Shown here: piece by piece, positions 1 to 14,436 of the stretch
Numbering within the stretch: position 1 is the first letter of the stretch
How the letters are laid out: each line of letters starts with the position of its first letter
DNA from: Dirofilaria immitis
Taxonomy: Eukaryota > Nematoda > Chromadorea > Rhabditida > Onchocercidae
NCBI GenBank assembly: GCA_024305405.1
Contig: JAKNDB010000092.1
Location: forward strand, 560,001-624,000
Direction: 5' to 3'
DNA length: 64,000 nucleotides
Notes under the pieces: model-generated
Databases searched by the model: none
The model's input: only the letters and a program-made list of their open reading frames with translations
What the model was told of the DNA's origin: nothing
Program-made: the position numbers and the translations under genes

Positions 1-1029
1 TGAAAGACTAAAATATTCGAATTAAATGAAATAATTTAAATTGATTGTTCAGATTACTATTATATTGATAAACTGATTATGGAAAAGACGAATTCTTACC
101 ATTTCACACTTTATTTCTTCCATTTTGGCTTATAGCTATTGATTGCAAATGAATTAAAATCAAGGGATTGGATTAAATTCATAATATGAATCAATTATTT
201 ATATCATTATTAGATATTAATAAATTGATTAGAGATAAGACAATTCTTATCACTTAATACTTAATTCTTTCATTTTCTGGTTTATAATTAAGAATTATGT
301 GCTTCAAAAATTATAACAAAAGACTAGATTTTTGGTTATTTTACTCAATGAGTTTTCAGCTCTCTTATCTTATCAATTCAAAAGTATAAATTTGAAATTA
401 TCATTTTAAAAGTCTCGTTTGTCACTAACTTACTTTATACTAATTTGTAAAAATAAACTTACTTAAACTGAAAGATATCGTTTCTTCTAGAGCAATTAGA
501 ATTGTAAACAATAAGCTAAACAAATTCGCCATCCACCACTATTGACATTGGAATATAGTTAACCCCTGAAATTTGATAAAATAAAAATGGAATAATTATT
601 AAAGTTAGTTAATGATAAAATTACGAAATAATATTGAACAATAATAGTAAAATGAAACGTATGCAATGTTTAAATATATAAATTATTGATTTTTTGTAAA
701 ATTGTTTTTATTAATTATTAAACTTAGCATATTAATGAAAATTTATGAATTTTGCGATATAAAATTTAATTGGAAATTAGGATTATATGAACAAATTATT
801 TATTTTTAAATGATAGCAATAAAATTGATTGAGAGTAATTATAGTTAAAAATTTTAGAAATATGATATTATATGACATTAATGGGAAAGAAGAGGAGGTT
901 GACAAGAAGACGAGAAGTATCTTTTATTATTCTTGATACAATGGATCATCCTGTAATTATGGTAAATATAGACGATACGACATAAAGGTTACAACGGGAA
1001 GGAGGAGATGGATACAATTACTGTATCAA

Positions 1030-1465
1030 TAGTATTGTCTATGTCATATATTATCAATAACTATCACTAAAATTTATTAGCTGAACAAAAGGTAACTGGA
1101 GATATTAATATATTTCGATATAATTAGCATTATCAATATTTATCACTAGAATTTGTCAGTTGAATCATTTTGAATTGAATGGAAAAATTGCTGTAGATAT
1201 TGACATTTTGATGTAATTGTTAATGATAATAACAGTGATATTGAATTAATAATTATTAATTGGATAGGAAATATTAAGATATTCTGTGCAATTATTAATA
1301 GTAATATTGAGAAAAACATTAGTAAGAAAAATCATACAATCTTATCAATACCTATCATCAGAATTGTAAGGTAAAAGCTTATAGTATTATCAACAATTAT
1401 CACCAGAATTTATCAACTGAAAGGAATTGTAGAACAAAAGATTGATAGAAATATTATGTTGGTGC
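1030..1465. repeat. Degenerate tandem repeat, unit about 100 bp
   Basis: The phrase 'tatcaata.ctatcac..aatt' followed by a purine-rich stretch and 'gatattaatat' recurs near 1,050, 1,130, 1,345 and 1,390. Copies are diverged with many small indels. No coding potential is seen. Confidence 0.5.
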
Positions 1466-1989
1466 AATAACTAATGGTAATAGTAATGATAACAATAATA
1501 ATGATGATAACATTGATAATAACAGTAACAATAGAGACGCAGCAAAAATAGTAATAGTAAAAATTAAAATATTATTTAAAAGTTAAATTTAACAATTTAT
1601 GGCAGTAAATTCATTATATAATTTTAATTAATTCAAATAAAGCTAGCACCATCATATAATGCAAAATATATGTCTTATCTATCGTTTTCTCTTTTTTCTC
1701 TCTCTCTCCGTGCCTTTCTCTCTTTTAAAAATTAAAACAAAACTAGAATTTTTCGTTTTTTTTTTTCAAAATTGATAAGAGCAACGAAAAGAGAAGGAAG
1801 GGAAAATAAAAATCCCATTGGGGAATTACACATTGTTGAGAAAGTGTGAAATAAATTTTACTTTATTTTCATTTTCAAAAAAACCTCCTTTTCCCTTCAA
1901 TCCTAATTATTATTTTATATTTTAGGAAGAAATAAATGGAAATACTTTACTTAAATATCGAAAAAGAAAAAAGATGAATGAATGAATAA

Positions 1990-2265
1990 ATAATAGAAAA
2001 GAACTAAAATAAAATAGATGAAGTGGAATTCGAAAGGAAATGAAACTGAAATGAATTAAAATATAAAATGAAAAATGAAATGCGACACGAAGTGAAACAT
2101 GAAATGGAATACGAAATGAAATACAAAGTAAATGATATACAGAATGAAGTTGAAATAAGGTGAAATAAAATTTAAAATGAATTTAAATGAAATTTGAAAT
2201 TAAATGAAATAAAATTGAGACAGAAAAAGAAATGAAATGAAATGAATTAAAGTAGAAGAAAAAAA
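1990..2265. repeat. AAATG-type pentanucleotide-rich tract
   Basis: Loosely repeated gaaat/aaatg words run through about 275 bp with interruptions. The plus strand is strongly purine-biased. It looks like an old, decayed short-unit satellite. Confidence 0.6.
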
Positions 2266-2689
2266 AATGAGCTGAAATTTATCCAGTTGCAATATTTCAC
2301 ATATTTTTTCACTTATTTCCCTATTACGATCAATTCTTCAAACTAATAATATGTCATTTCAAAATGAAAAAGCCATCATTCCTTTTTCTATTCTCTCCTT
2401 CCCTCTTTTCATCATTTAAATAAACCTTTTTACTTTTTCTTTCGAAAATTGAAGTAATTAGAAAAAAAAAGATTTTCTCCTCTAAATAATAATCTAAATT
2501 AGCTACTACTTTCACATTATATTTTCCTCGTTTTTTGCTTTTTTTTTCAAATCGATAAAAGGAAGAAGAATTTATTCGTAGAAAAATTTCTTGCAAATAT
2601 AAATTTATTTATGAAAAAGAGAAAAAGAATTTTCCTTTGATTTAATTATTCTCTTTCAAATTTCAGAAATTCAATTATTAATTTCCGAA

Positions 2690-2741
2690 TATATATATAT
2701 ATATATAATAGATTTTCTCGTTTCAATATATATATATATAT
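2690..2741. repeat. Two (AT)n microsatellite runs
   Basis: Two uninterrupted AT dinucleotide runs of about 16 bases lie within 50 bp. A similar shorter run occurs near 2,873-2,886. Confidence 0.9.
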
Positions 2742-4434
2742 GAAATAAATATATGATATTGATAAATTGAATTAATAATATTCGAATAAAATGGATTAAA
2801 TTTAAAGTGAGAATTGCCATTTGATTCAATTTTTTCATTTAAAATTTTAAAAACTTAATTGTAGTCATAAAATGTATATATATATATGTGTATATTACAT
2901 TAATAAGAAATGAATATATGATATGATAAATTGTATGATAAATTGTAAATAAATAATGTTTTATTAAAGTCGATTTAATGGTTCGCTTAGCATTTTAATA
3001 ATTCAACGAAATTCGACAAAAACTTTTCCCATTTGCTAAAATATATTTGAACAAATATTTTCGTTCAACGGAAATAATTCAAGCATATTCAAGCGTAAAG
3101 TGATTTGTTCGATTTGTTGAATTTAGGCAAAATTAATTTCAATAGAAAATTTAATACATTTTAGGAATGTGTGTGTGTGTACTTACTAACAATAAACTGG
3201 CAGTTCCATCCATAATAATTAATCTACGAAAATTTTATCATAATTTTCAATTAAAAAGATTAAAAGACTAAATATGCAAATTTATAAAGCGGAATGAAAT
3301 CCGGTATAAAATGTATCATTTTAAAAGCAATTCCAGAAGTTAATTATTCCGACCTTCAAATGCCGGAAATTGATAAGACAAAATATTATTCGACATGTTC
3401 TGCAACAGTATTTCTAATAATATCTTTTCTTTAAAAATCTCTAATAAATATGTATATATATATATGTGTTATTGAAAATAATAATACTATATCAAATCTG
3501 ATATATTATCAGATCGATTATCTAATTGAATTTACAAAAAAATGTTTTTCACAATATCAAATCAGATAATTTCTTTATTATATATTATGAGGATTTTTAA
3601 TTAATACTGATTAATGATATTTAGGACCTCCTACTACTATAAAAATGATTTAATATCGATTATCAGCCGAGTTTTATAGAAGGAATGATAGTTTCCACTA
3701 AATTAATTTTATTCTAGTAGTATTCAATATATTTAAGATTAATTAATTTATGCATAAAAAGAAATGATACTTTCTTGCTATCGAATAATTCATCATATCA
3801 GTAAAGATGAAATTTTTCAAATTTAAAAAGGATTATGTTTAATAGATAGAACAAAATATTCGAGAAATTTATCGATTATAATATGTTGTTAATTAATTTA
3901 GAATAATTTAAAAAAAAGTTTCTTTAAAGATGAATTCAGTTTAGCTGGTGTGATAAAATGTTCAGTTAATATATTAATTAAAGTATCAATATATACATAT
4001 ATATTTCTTACTTCTAATTCAATTCCAATATTATTCAATATATTTCGAATTAATTACTATTCAATTTTATAATGATTATGAGGAAAATTTAAATTTTAAA
4101 TAATCTTTGAAAAATTCCCTCATTTAAATTTCATGATTATGTATACTTTAATTATATATTACAATTAATATATTTCTTATTTTATTTATCGTATATTCTC
4201 GGATATTTGAAAAATTTAATAAAAGATATTGAATATCATAACAGAGATATAATGCTTTTCTATTTGTTTCATCGAAATACTTAGCGAACATTTTAAATGT
4301 TTAATTTCAGGCTGGAAGAATAAACAAACAAGCAAATAGGGAAGGAAAATAAATGATCATTCAGTCAATCAATCATTCGTCTAATCTGATTTGTAATATA
4401 ATCATTACATTTTCATTCAAAATATGTTTACATT

Positions 4435-4740
4435 TAAAATATTAATTCAATCAATAATATCTATGCTTCAACATTATCAAATAATTAATTGAAAATTTTT
4501 GGAAAAAGCGATATTAAGCCATGTTTTAACACTTATTAATACCTTAGCATGACTTAATATTCACTTCATTATACCTGGAACAAAACCAAAATTCAATCAA
4601 TAATATATATGCTTTAACATTAAAAAATAATTAATTTGAATTTATAGTTTTGAAGGATCAATATTTAACTATTCCTTAGTAGTTTTTAGCACTTCAACAA
4701 TGCTCAATTTTTTTATGATATGTATACACCAAATGCTTTC
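4435..4740. repeat. Diverged tandem duplication, unit about 150 bp
   Basis: 'attcaatcaataata' followed by a 'gctt.aacatta' word begins near 4,443 and again near 4,591. Each is followed by an 'aataattaatt' word and then a 'cttag' word. Two copies are visible, well diverged. Confidence 0.5.
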
Positions 4741-4758
4741 TGATAAGTTGGAATATGG

Positions 4759-4782
4759 GAGAGAGAGAGAGAGAGAGAGAGA
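4759..4782. repeat. (GA)n microsatellite
   Basis: An uninterrupted GA run of about 24 bases, continuing into a GAAA/GAGAA purine tract up to about 4,812. Confidence 0.9.
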
Positions 4783-5307
4783 AAGAAGAGAAGAGAAGCA
4801 AAAAAGAAGGTAAAGTACAGATAATCAATCCTTCCTAAATAACTTCCCATTCTAATTGCACTGAATTAATAATAGAAATGAATGCATAGAAGAAAAGTAT
4901 AGCATTTTTTTCAAAAATTTAATATGCATATTTCCCTATCCCTCTTGTTGGAAATATTTCGGTAAAATTTGAAGGAATTGATAAGCTTGACGATAAGTTT
5001 TAAATGAACTGATCAATTATTAAAAATAAGCTTAACAATTAACATGAAGAATAATTTTTATAGCTTATTTTTAAATTCAGATGTAAAGTTTTGAAGTATT
5101 TTCTTCGAATATTTTAATCTGAAATAAAATAAATTCCACTAATTTTTTATTATGTCAAAAAATTTTTATCTTACTATATCATGAAATGATATTTCAATTT
5201 CAAAGTGATTAGTATATCAAGTATTAAAGTTCCAACGAGCAAATCAATACATTAAGTGAGAATTTTAATTAATTAAAAATTTAAATCTAAACGATAAGAG
5301 TTTGTCC

Positions 5308-5345
5308 TTTCTCTCTCTCCTTCTCTCTCTCCTCTCTCTTTCTTC
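5308..5345. repeat. CT-rich microsatellite
   Basis: Interrupted CT dinucleotide runs forming a pyrimidine tract of roughly 40 bases. No neighbouring exon is evident, so it is not assigned as a splice-site tract. Confidence 0.85.
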
Positions 5346-5672
5346 TTGTTCTTTCATATTTTTCAATTTTGGAAAAACAAACAATATATAAACTAGAAAA
5401 TAAAAATTACCATAATACTAGCACAAACATGATACGGTATCATATATTATTAATGAATAAATGAATTGAATGAGTTTGTACAGAGATGCCTATCACGTCT
5501 AACATTTCGTGACTAAGATTAAATTCATTCATAAATAATTATCATAAATATCAAATCAAGGATAAACATTAAGAGTTGTATGAATTCGGTGTGAAAATGT
5601 TATATAATAGGGTATAAGAACCGATGAAGATATAAATAGATAAATGAGGAGGGCGATAATGATATTGATGGA

Positions 5673-5935
5673 AGATGATGATGATGATGATGATGATATT
5701 GGTGATAATGACGATTTCCTATTTCCATATTTCACAATAAGTTTTAATTTTCAATTGGTACTTATTCGAAAGAAAGGGAAAGCATAATAACAATAAGAGC
5801 GAAATTATCTTTTAAAATCAGGATATTATAAATTTAACAAAAGTTAAATATTTGACATAGCTTCAAATTTGAATTGCTATTAACTAATTTGAGAAGATTT
5901 GAAGTTTTATCGTTGCTACAAAATTAGATCAATAG

Positions 5936-5978
<43 letters not shown>

Positions 5979-6165
5979 ATATTTTCTATTTCTATATTTC
6001 ATAATTAAAGTTTAATTTTCATTTGGTATTTACCTTCAATAAAATTGTTCCTTTAATTAAAATATCAAAATTTAATGAAACATTAATTTCTTTAAAAGGT
6101 CTAAAAATTTAAATTGCTATTAATTAATTAATTCGAAAATTTTGTTTAGGATTTTACCATGAATA
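5673..6165. repeat. Tandem duplication headed by (GAT)n runs
   Basis: Two units of about 260 bp each start with a GAT/ATG trinucleotide run: about 25 bases at 5,673, and about 43 bases at 5,937-5,979. Both continue with 'cctatttc/tctatttc', 'atatttca', 'gttttaattttca' and 'ttggta' words, and later 'aattgctattaa'. The second GAT run is long and nearly perfect and so probably length-variable. Confidence 0.75.
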
Positions 6166-8467
6166 TAAAAAATGATAATAAAAATGATAAAAATGATAGT
6201 TAATTGCAATACTTTATAATATATTTAATTCTTATATTCAAATCAATTACAAATTTGAATATAAATGGTAATAAGAATGTGCGATAAAAATATTTGAGTT
6301 ACATAATATTTCAAATATATTTTAACACAAAAATCGGAAATCAATAGTTATAACAATTGATAAAAATTAAAAATTTTTTTCTTAGTATACAATATACATG
6401 ATACTGATAATTAATGGTATATTATCGCTGTGGTAATACATAATAAACATAAATTTCGAGTATTTAAATTATGATGGTAAAGTTTAAACTTGAATTATTT
6501 CAAATTTAATCGCTATAATTTAAAATTTTCAAATTTAAAATTTTTTAATATTATAATGAAAACCATAAAATATCAGTTACTATGTCGTATGATATCAGCG
6601 TTACAAAATTATAAACATAAAATTGTGAGAAACGATATTTCGAATGATTTGCATAAATTTCAATTCCATAAATAAATTTAAATAATATATTCAAATGCTT
6701 CAAATAGCAGTAATAAATTATAGGATAAATGATTACAAATTGGAAATTTTATGACCATTTTAGCACATTTTGGATAGTTTATTCTCGACGAAAGCTTTTC
6801 AGTTCATAAAATTACTTAAATTGAATGAAAAATGAAAAAAAAAAGAGATTGAGAGAGAAAAGGAAGAAAAAAAAATAAATTGAAAAAATGAATTTTAGAT
6901 GAAGATGAAGGCAAGATAGAGATAATAATGTGAATTCTAATAAACTCGAAATGATAACAACTTTGCATTTGGATTGAAAAGAGCTAAAAGGAAGACGGAA
7001 AGACGAAAGATTATTTGAAAGTAGTGATATGATAAGATGAATTAGTCGTTAAATATTTAATGCACTAAGTTTCGAGCAGATAAAGAAGAAATGATAAAAG
7101 GGATGAAATAATTTTTAATAGATCATTTATCATGATTTAATGAAGCATGTTAACAATTCCTTAATGTTGATATAATTTGAGCGGAAAAATTATGAAATAT
7201 TATAAATCATTATTTCATAACTATTATTTCTTCATAATTTGTTAAATTAGAGATGAAATATTTGAATAATCGTTATCTTACTAGACGAGAAAATTGTGTT
7301 TAATCGCTATTACTGTAAAATATATGATATATTTTAAAGAATCATTATTGTTAACAGATATATGAGATATTGTAAAATAATGATAATAAAGTGACTGCTC
7401 ACAATATTTCATAATAATGATTATTTATAGTATCGAATCTATTTAATAATCTCCATTAGTATTATTAGATATACGAAGTATTATAAATAAGTATTATCAT
7501 CATTATTCTAATTTGATTTTTATTATTTTTTTAAATTATAAAAGTGAAATGGATGGATGAATAAATATAATTGAACATTAAAATTAAAATAAATCAATAT
7601 TTTGTTTAAAAATTATCTTCCTTTCAAATATAATCTGTTAAAATCAATCAATCTTATCAAAGAAAAAAAATCGATACGTGAAAAATATAATAAACCTGAT
7701 TATGCTTAATGTCCATTTCAAAATTTCTGCAAAACCAATAAATGAATTATTTTCGCTGAATAAATTGCATGAAAAACATAACAGTAATTCTGAAATTTAT
7801 AGAATATGAACAATTAACAGATAGGAATGTCAATATATAAATTTATTTATAAAATAACTTTTATCAATTTAATTTCATATTTCGTATTACAGTTGGATAA
7901 AATATGTAATATATCATGTGAATGATTATCGATTGGTTGATTTATTTGATAAGATGATAAGAGCTAACAATTCAAATATAATATAGCTATCATTCATTAT
8001 TATCGAATAATTTTGAATTATGTAAAAAGAGGAAAAAGTCAAAAAGAAATTGAATAAAAAAATTAAAAAAACGATTAAATTAAACTTTTTAATAATTTAA
8101 AAGAAATTTTTGAGAAAAAATTTTTTAAAAAGTTTTGCCGATAAGCCATTACCTTATCATTGGAAATTATTTCTAAATTATGAATAGACGTCGGTAAAGA
8201 CGGCTCTAAATTTCAATCAGTCGAATTTTAATCAGTTTATTAAATTAATAAATTCTGATTTATGATTAATTTGACAAATTTCTGATTAATTAATGCATAA
8301 TGCTATTAAATCATCTAAATTATTTAAATAGTATTGATGATAAAAATATGAAATAACTAATATAACTTAGATTATAAATATAACATAATTACAAATATTC
8401 CTAAAGCCGCAATAAAATAGATTTGATTTGTAATATTTAAATAATTATAATCATTTAACTAAAAAAT

Positions 8468-8765
8468 AAAATAATGAATGAAAAGATAAATATTCCGAAA
8501 TGGAAATGAACGCAAAACATATCGTTAGGCAATTTTCATTTTTAAATTCTCGAGATCTAAACATCGACCAAGTGAGCAGATGAATGATAAATTTACATTT
8601 TATAAGTAATTGTATTTACTTATGTATAAAAATAATGAATGAAAAAGTAAATGTTCCGAAATGAAAATGAACGAAAGGATCATATCGCCGATCTATTTTT
8701 TCATCTTTTAAACTCTCGAGATCTAAACATCGATCAAATGATCAGATAAATGGTTAATTTATTTC
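8468..8765. repeat. Two-copy tandem duplication, unit about 160 bp
   Basis: The words 'aataatgaatgaaaa', 'ttccgaaatg' and 'ctcgagatctaaacatcga' occur in the same order from about 8,470 and again from about 8,631. The second copy has substitutions and small indels. No open reading frame spans either copy. Confidence 0.8.
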
Positions 8766-8891
8766 TTCCTATGGGATGACGATATTTTCGGGGTGATATC
8801 AAGTTACAAGGTTATACAACTAAGCACCTACAATAAGACCGATAACAATCTATAACACATGTAAAGATTAAATGATGATAATAAAATAGTA

Positions 8892-9031
8892 GGAGGTAGT
8901 GGTGGAGGGGTGGAGGTGGAGGTGGAGATGGAGGTGGAGGTGGAGGTGGTGGTGGTGATGGTGGTGATGATGATAGTGGTAGTGGTGGATGAGGATGAGG
9001 AGGAGGGGAAATAAGTAGGAGGAGGAGGTGG
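8892..9031. repeat. GGTGGA/GGTGAT purine-rich satellite
   Basis: About 140 bases of imperfect ggtgga, ggaggt and ggtgat triplets, nearly free of C on the plus strand. It is by far the most G-rich stretch in the first 25 kb. On the minus strand it translates to a Pro/Ser/Thr low-complexity open frame, which I treat as an artefact of the repeat. Confidence 0.9.
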
Positions 9032-10461
9032 ATTAAGAAACGTTAGTTGACAATAAAATGTCAACCATAAACAAGAAATATCAAACGAACAGTAGCATCA
9101 AAAAAATAAAAGCACATTTCCTTCCATCGTATCTTTTTGGCACACAACTTTTTCATTTATTTCGCTCGAAGAAATTTCAATTTTTTTTTTTTTTGTTCTT
9201 TACAAAATCAATTAAAGGCTGAAAAGAAAGAGAAAAGAAAGCATTTTGTTGAATTCGATCGATTAGCGATTATTTGTTATTTAATTTCTTTTTAAATTAA
9301 ATTTATTTCAAAATAAATTATCAATAATTTAAAAATTTTACAAATATTATTTCAAAATTATTATTTTAATATTATCACTCTAAATTATACTTGAATATTT
9401 AATTTTTACTTTAATTTCATTTATTTAAATTTTTATTTTATATAAAATGATTTATTAGTCCCAATGAAAACATACGCAATTATTTGTTATTTAATCATTT
9501 CATAAATTGAATCCTTCAAAATGAATAAATTAATTTAAAATTTTGCAAGTATTATTTTAAATTTGATTATTTTGAAATTTATTACTTTATATTTGAATGC
9601 TTAATTTTTTCAAAATTTGCTTCCTTTAATTTTATTTATTTGTTTAAATTTTCCACATTAAGTATAAATGATTTAGATGAGATTATACCTTTGGTATAGT
9701 TCTGTCAAGATAATCAGATCGAGAATTTATTAAATCTTTAAGATATACCGCTATTTCTTTTGAATACCTTTGGCTGAAATAAATATTCCGAATCATTCCC
9801 GCCAACCAATCAATCATATATAACTAACTGGTATCGCTAATGGTTGGATTGATTTTTAAATATCGACATTTAAATCGTCCAAACAATCTTTTCACTAAAA
9901 ATTTTAGTTGCCGCTGAACGAAGAACACTCTTTATAGTTTTGAATTTTTGAATTAATCATACCTGCCTATCAAAGCCACCGTATCTTAATTTTTACAAAT
10001 AATACGATAGTCGTCTACAAAAGGACCAAGCAAAAAGATTACGACAACATAGTAAGCAAAGAAAAAAATATTTAATTTCTGATTTCTTTTTTTTCGAATA
10101 ATTCAATAATTATTTAATAAGTAAAACTATTACTATATTTAAAGTTTTTCCCTTTTATTATTTTTAACAATTCGTTAATCGATATTTTTGATTTTTTTGT
10201 TTTAATTTTTTCAAATATTTTATTAAATATATTTTAGTTTAATAATTAAAAATTACTAAAATTTTTTATTTTATTTCATTACTATTTGATCAGAAGATTT
10301 TTAATAATTTGAAAGAAATGAATAATAATTGAAAATTCGAAAATATATTCCATTTTTCGGTAACTAATCGAAGGAATGCTGAATATTTAAAAATATTATA
10401 AGAAAAATACCATAAATTAAATAACGCAATTAATAAATAATTTAATTAATGTAATTATTCT

Positions 10462-11045
10462 ATTGTAGTAGAAAAATATGGAGCGGGGAAATTGATTATA
10501 ATATTTGGATACGATTATGCATTATTATAGAAGGCAAGTAAAATTGGATATGTGTAGTGATTTATTTGCTGGAATAAAGGAAAATCGAGAAAATGGGAAT
10601 TAATGAGTATTTTTTCATAAATAATACAAATATTAATTATTGATTAATTAATCAAACAATATACCAATATATATTGTAGTGGAAAAATATGGGAGGAAGA
10701 AAATTAATTATAATATTTGATTATAAATATGCATCACAAAAGCATCACAAAAAGTGAATAAAATTAGATTTCCAAAATTTTAATGAAATCATTATCAGAA
10801 CGCGAATAAATCTCGTAAATAAGAATTAATAAATACCTTTTATAATTGATACAAATATCCTAATTATTGTTTGATTAATTTATCAATTAATATAACTATA
10901 TATTATAACTGGAAAAGTATGAAATCAAGGAAATTAATTACAATATTTAAATAATGATATCATATGAAATGTTTGATTATAGTAAAACATAAATAAAATT
11001 AGATTTATGCAATAGTTTACTGAGGATTCGGAAAATAAGAAATGA
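10462..11045. repeat. Three-copy degenerate tandem repeat, unit 210-230 bp
   Basis: Units begin near 10,465, 10,677 and 10,907. Each contains 'ggaaaaatatgg' or a close variant, then 'aaattaattataatattt', a 'tatgcat' word, 'aaaattaga' and a run ending in 'gaattaat'. Copies differ by many substitutions and indels. Confidence 0.7.
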
Positions 11046-11819
11046 ATTACAGAAATAATAGAATATAATATCTATCAGTGATATGAAACATTTGCCAGAT
11101 TAAACAAGTTTGATCTGATGATGGCACCTGTTGCAATAGCTGACAATTAAAATATAGGAACCAGAAAAACCGGAACTGAGTAACAAAATGATAGAAGATA
11201 AATTAAAAGGTTAAAGGTGAAAAACGGAAAGTGAAATCATCAAGCAATAATTATTTATTAATAAATTATGCTTCTGTATTTATATGTTTATATATTTATT
11301 TATTTCATTATCATTTTATAATTTTTACAAAAACTGCATTTCAATAAAGAATATTAAACAAATAAGGAAATATTGAAAGCAAATAATTGGGAATGAATGA
11401 TAAAAAATAAATAATTCAGTTTTTCTATTCCATTTCAAATGTATTAGATTTTATTTGAAATTTTAATTATTTAATGCTATATTTTGAAAGTTTGTTTATG
11501 ATGAAAAAAATAAGTTAAAGGAAAAAAACAGGAAATGGAAGACTGCATTTAGTAATGTATTCAAAAGGAATATTTAATAGTAGTGAGCCTAGGCTATTAT
11601 AATTTCGTTTTTCGCCTTAAGGCTTTAGTTTATAAAGTTGAATAAAACTGGCTTCATAAGCCTTGAGGCATTTTTCACTTTATTCCTTCCTTTCCTTCGT
11701 ATTTTCTACTTCAATTAGTTTTGCAGGTGTTGAAGCCAAATTTAATTTTATAATCAATATCGAGAAGTAATTTTTTTGCGGCAGCAAATCTAATGTCATA
11801 AAGTTTACAATATGGGTAT

Positions 11820-12370
11820 TTAGAAGATTGGCATAATGTGCACAGTTAGATACAAAACCGAAAAGAACAGAAGTAAGAGACTAAAGAAATATTTTGAATC
11901 GGAAAAGCACAAATAAACGGGTAGAGGATATATTGGGCCGGAAAGGTAAGAAATGAATAAATGATCTTGAACCGGAAGAAATGAGCAAGTAAATGAAGGA
12001 TATTTTAAATCGGATAGGTCAAACAAGAAGGCAAGAAATATTTTCGCCTGAAAAGGTTAAACAATGAATAGAGGATGCTTTAAACCGGAATGAATAAGTA
12101 AACGAGTATCGGATGCTCTGAAATGGAAAGAATGAACAGGCGCATAAAGGATATTTTGAATTGAAGAAGTTAAACAAGCAGAAATATTTTCGAGCGGAAA
12201 AGGTAAATGATAAGTAAAAAATTTAGAATCAGAAAAAGCATGAAAGCAGATAAATGTTATTTATAAACCGGAAAGACTAAACAAATGGTAAAGGTTATTT
12301 TGAACCGGAAAGATGAAATGAGTAAATGAAGGACGTTGTGAACCGGATGAGACAAGCAAAATGTTTTTAT
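11820..12370. repeat. Degenerate minisatellite with GAACCGGAAAG core
   Basis: The core 'gaaccggaaag' or close variants recurs about every 45-60 bases: about 11,898, 11,937, 11,970, 12,010, 12,083, 12,122, 12,268, 12,304 and 12,340. Between cores lie 'aaacaa' and 'aaatgaaggatatttt' words. More than ten worn units are visible. Confidence 0.75.
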
Positions 12371-12829
12371 GTATTAAGATTTTCAACATTTTAAGAATAA
12401 ACATTTGTTTACAAAATGAAAAAATAAATGCAATTAAATTTAATAAAATTGAATTATTCAATGAAAAAAACAAGAAATTTTTGAAAATTTCTTGAAATAT
12501 TAATTTGAACTCAAAAATTAATTACTTTAAATACCGAATTTCCATTTCTAATTATCAAAATATTATTTATTCATATGCGTTTAAATAACGTCTTCCAATA
12601 AAAATTACAATAAAAAGTTTATTAATTAATTAAAAAAGAGGGCAGAGATGAGAGATAAGTTAAAAAAATTAGCTGTTGATTTTTAACACATTTTTCTAAA
12701 TTATTTCAACATTATTTTCCTTTTAAAAATAAAATAGAACAATGATTATCAATTTTTTATAAAGTGTAATTGTATATTATAATTAATATCAATGAAATTA
12801 TTATAATTTAATAATAGAGAACATCGTTA

Positions 12830-13440
12830 TATGAAGAAAACACACTATTTAAAAATAATGATTAAATTATATGATAAACTTAATTCGCTTAATACAATTA
12901 TCATTATAACGAGTGATAATATCATTGTAATGAATAATAACTATTTATTATTAGTTTAGTTCAATTAACTAAATATCATTTTAACAATAGACGATTATGG
13001 CATGATTAACATGTTTCTTTCAACGGTAAACACTATTATAAAAAATAAAGATTATATAACATAACTAACTTAATTTATCAGTATAAGCATCACTATAACA
13101 AATATTAATTAATGATTATTTTAGTTCAATTACATAATTGTCTTTCCAGCAACTAGTGATCACATAATATGACGGACATAATTTAGCTTTATAAGTTATC
13201 ATTCCAAAAATGTTTATTTATTGTAACTACAAAGAATAACGATTATGAGGTATAATCAGCTTAACTTACTGGCATAAATATCATTATAACAAAAATAAAG
13301 ATTGTACAGTTACTACTGGTTTAGCTCAATTACATAGATATCATTATAGACGATTAATGATTATACGATATCATTAATATAATCCAATTACAATGAGTTA
13401 TAATTATGAACAATTATGATTTTACGATATAATTTCACTA
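12830..13440. repeat. Degenerate tandem repeat, unit roughly 120-130 bp
   Basis: Recurring words in order: 'acgattat', 'ttaacttaatt', 'tatcattataac' and 'tttagttcaatta' followed by 'ata'. They appear near 12,870-12,990, 13,040-13,140, 13,240-13,340 and 13,340-13,420. Copies are strongly diverged. Confidence 0.55.
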
Positions 13441-13964
13441 AAAATTTACGATTTTGTCAGAATTGAATTTAATTCAGCTATCAAAATCATTAATTCATAT
13501 TTTATCATATATGTTCAAAAAAAAGTTATAAAAATTTCAAAAAAATATGTGGCCAATTTCAAAATTCTTTTAAAAAAATTGTTTATTTTATGGGATATAT
13601 ATATATTAAATGGTGACAGTAAAACTTCAAATACATAAAAATTTGAAAAGAACTTTTTTTTGCTATCTTTTAAAAAAACACAGAAATTTTTATGATTAAA
13701 AAAATCAGACAGAATAAATGAAACGAAAGGAAAAACGATTAATAAGCAATATTTTTTTAAACAAATCATCGAGAAAATGATTAACTGATAAAATGATAAA
13801 AAAACATTGCGAAAAATGTCCCATTTTCATTTGTATTTTTTAAAAATTTTTATAAAATAATAAGATAGCGAAATGATATACAGATGACATATGATATGAG
13901 ATTAAGTATAATAAAAAAAAAAAACTAAATTAAAGAACAAATTTTTAGCGATTAATTAAACTGA

Positions 13965-14288
<324 letters not shown>

Positions 14289-14436
14289 ACTTTAACTTAT
14301 GAAGCGGTAGCGCAAACAACTGCTATTGGCCTTGATCAACCAACATAGTAGGAATTGGAGGGGATCCTGTTCATAGTATGATGTTTGTTGATTGTGTGGA
14401 ATTGTTTTTAAAAGATGAAATACCCAAAGTATTACA
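14289..14436 (+). pseudogene. sucD: Fragment of bacterial succinyl-CoA ligase alpha subunit (Wolbachia-like)
   Basis: SucD forms the nucleotide-coupled succinyl-CoA synthetase of the TCA cycle with SucC. The first frame reads LTYEAVAQTTAIGLDQP, matching the conserved TYEAV.QTT..G.GQS region. After a one-base shift near 14,343 it continues IVGIGGDPV, then a FVDCVELFLKDE stretch, the family's VGIGGDP-x-FxDxLxLFxxDP block. The upstream CoA-binding domain and the downstream active-site His region are missing. It abuts the ligA piece directly in the same orientation, with ligA broken off mid-gene, so the junction is a rearrangement rather than an intact bacterial gene order. Confidence 0.82.

Noticed and set aside
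8828..9064. Pro/Ser/Thr-rich open frame on the minus strand
   Set aside because: It is the translation of the GGTGGA satellite; composition is fully explained by the repeat.
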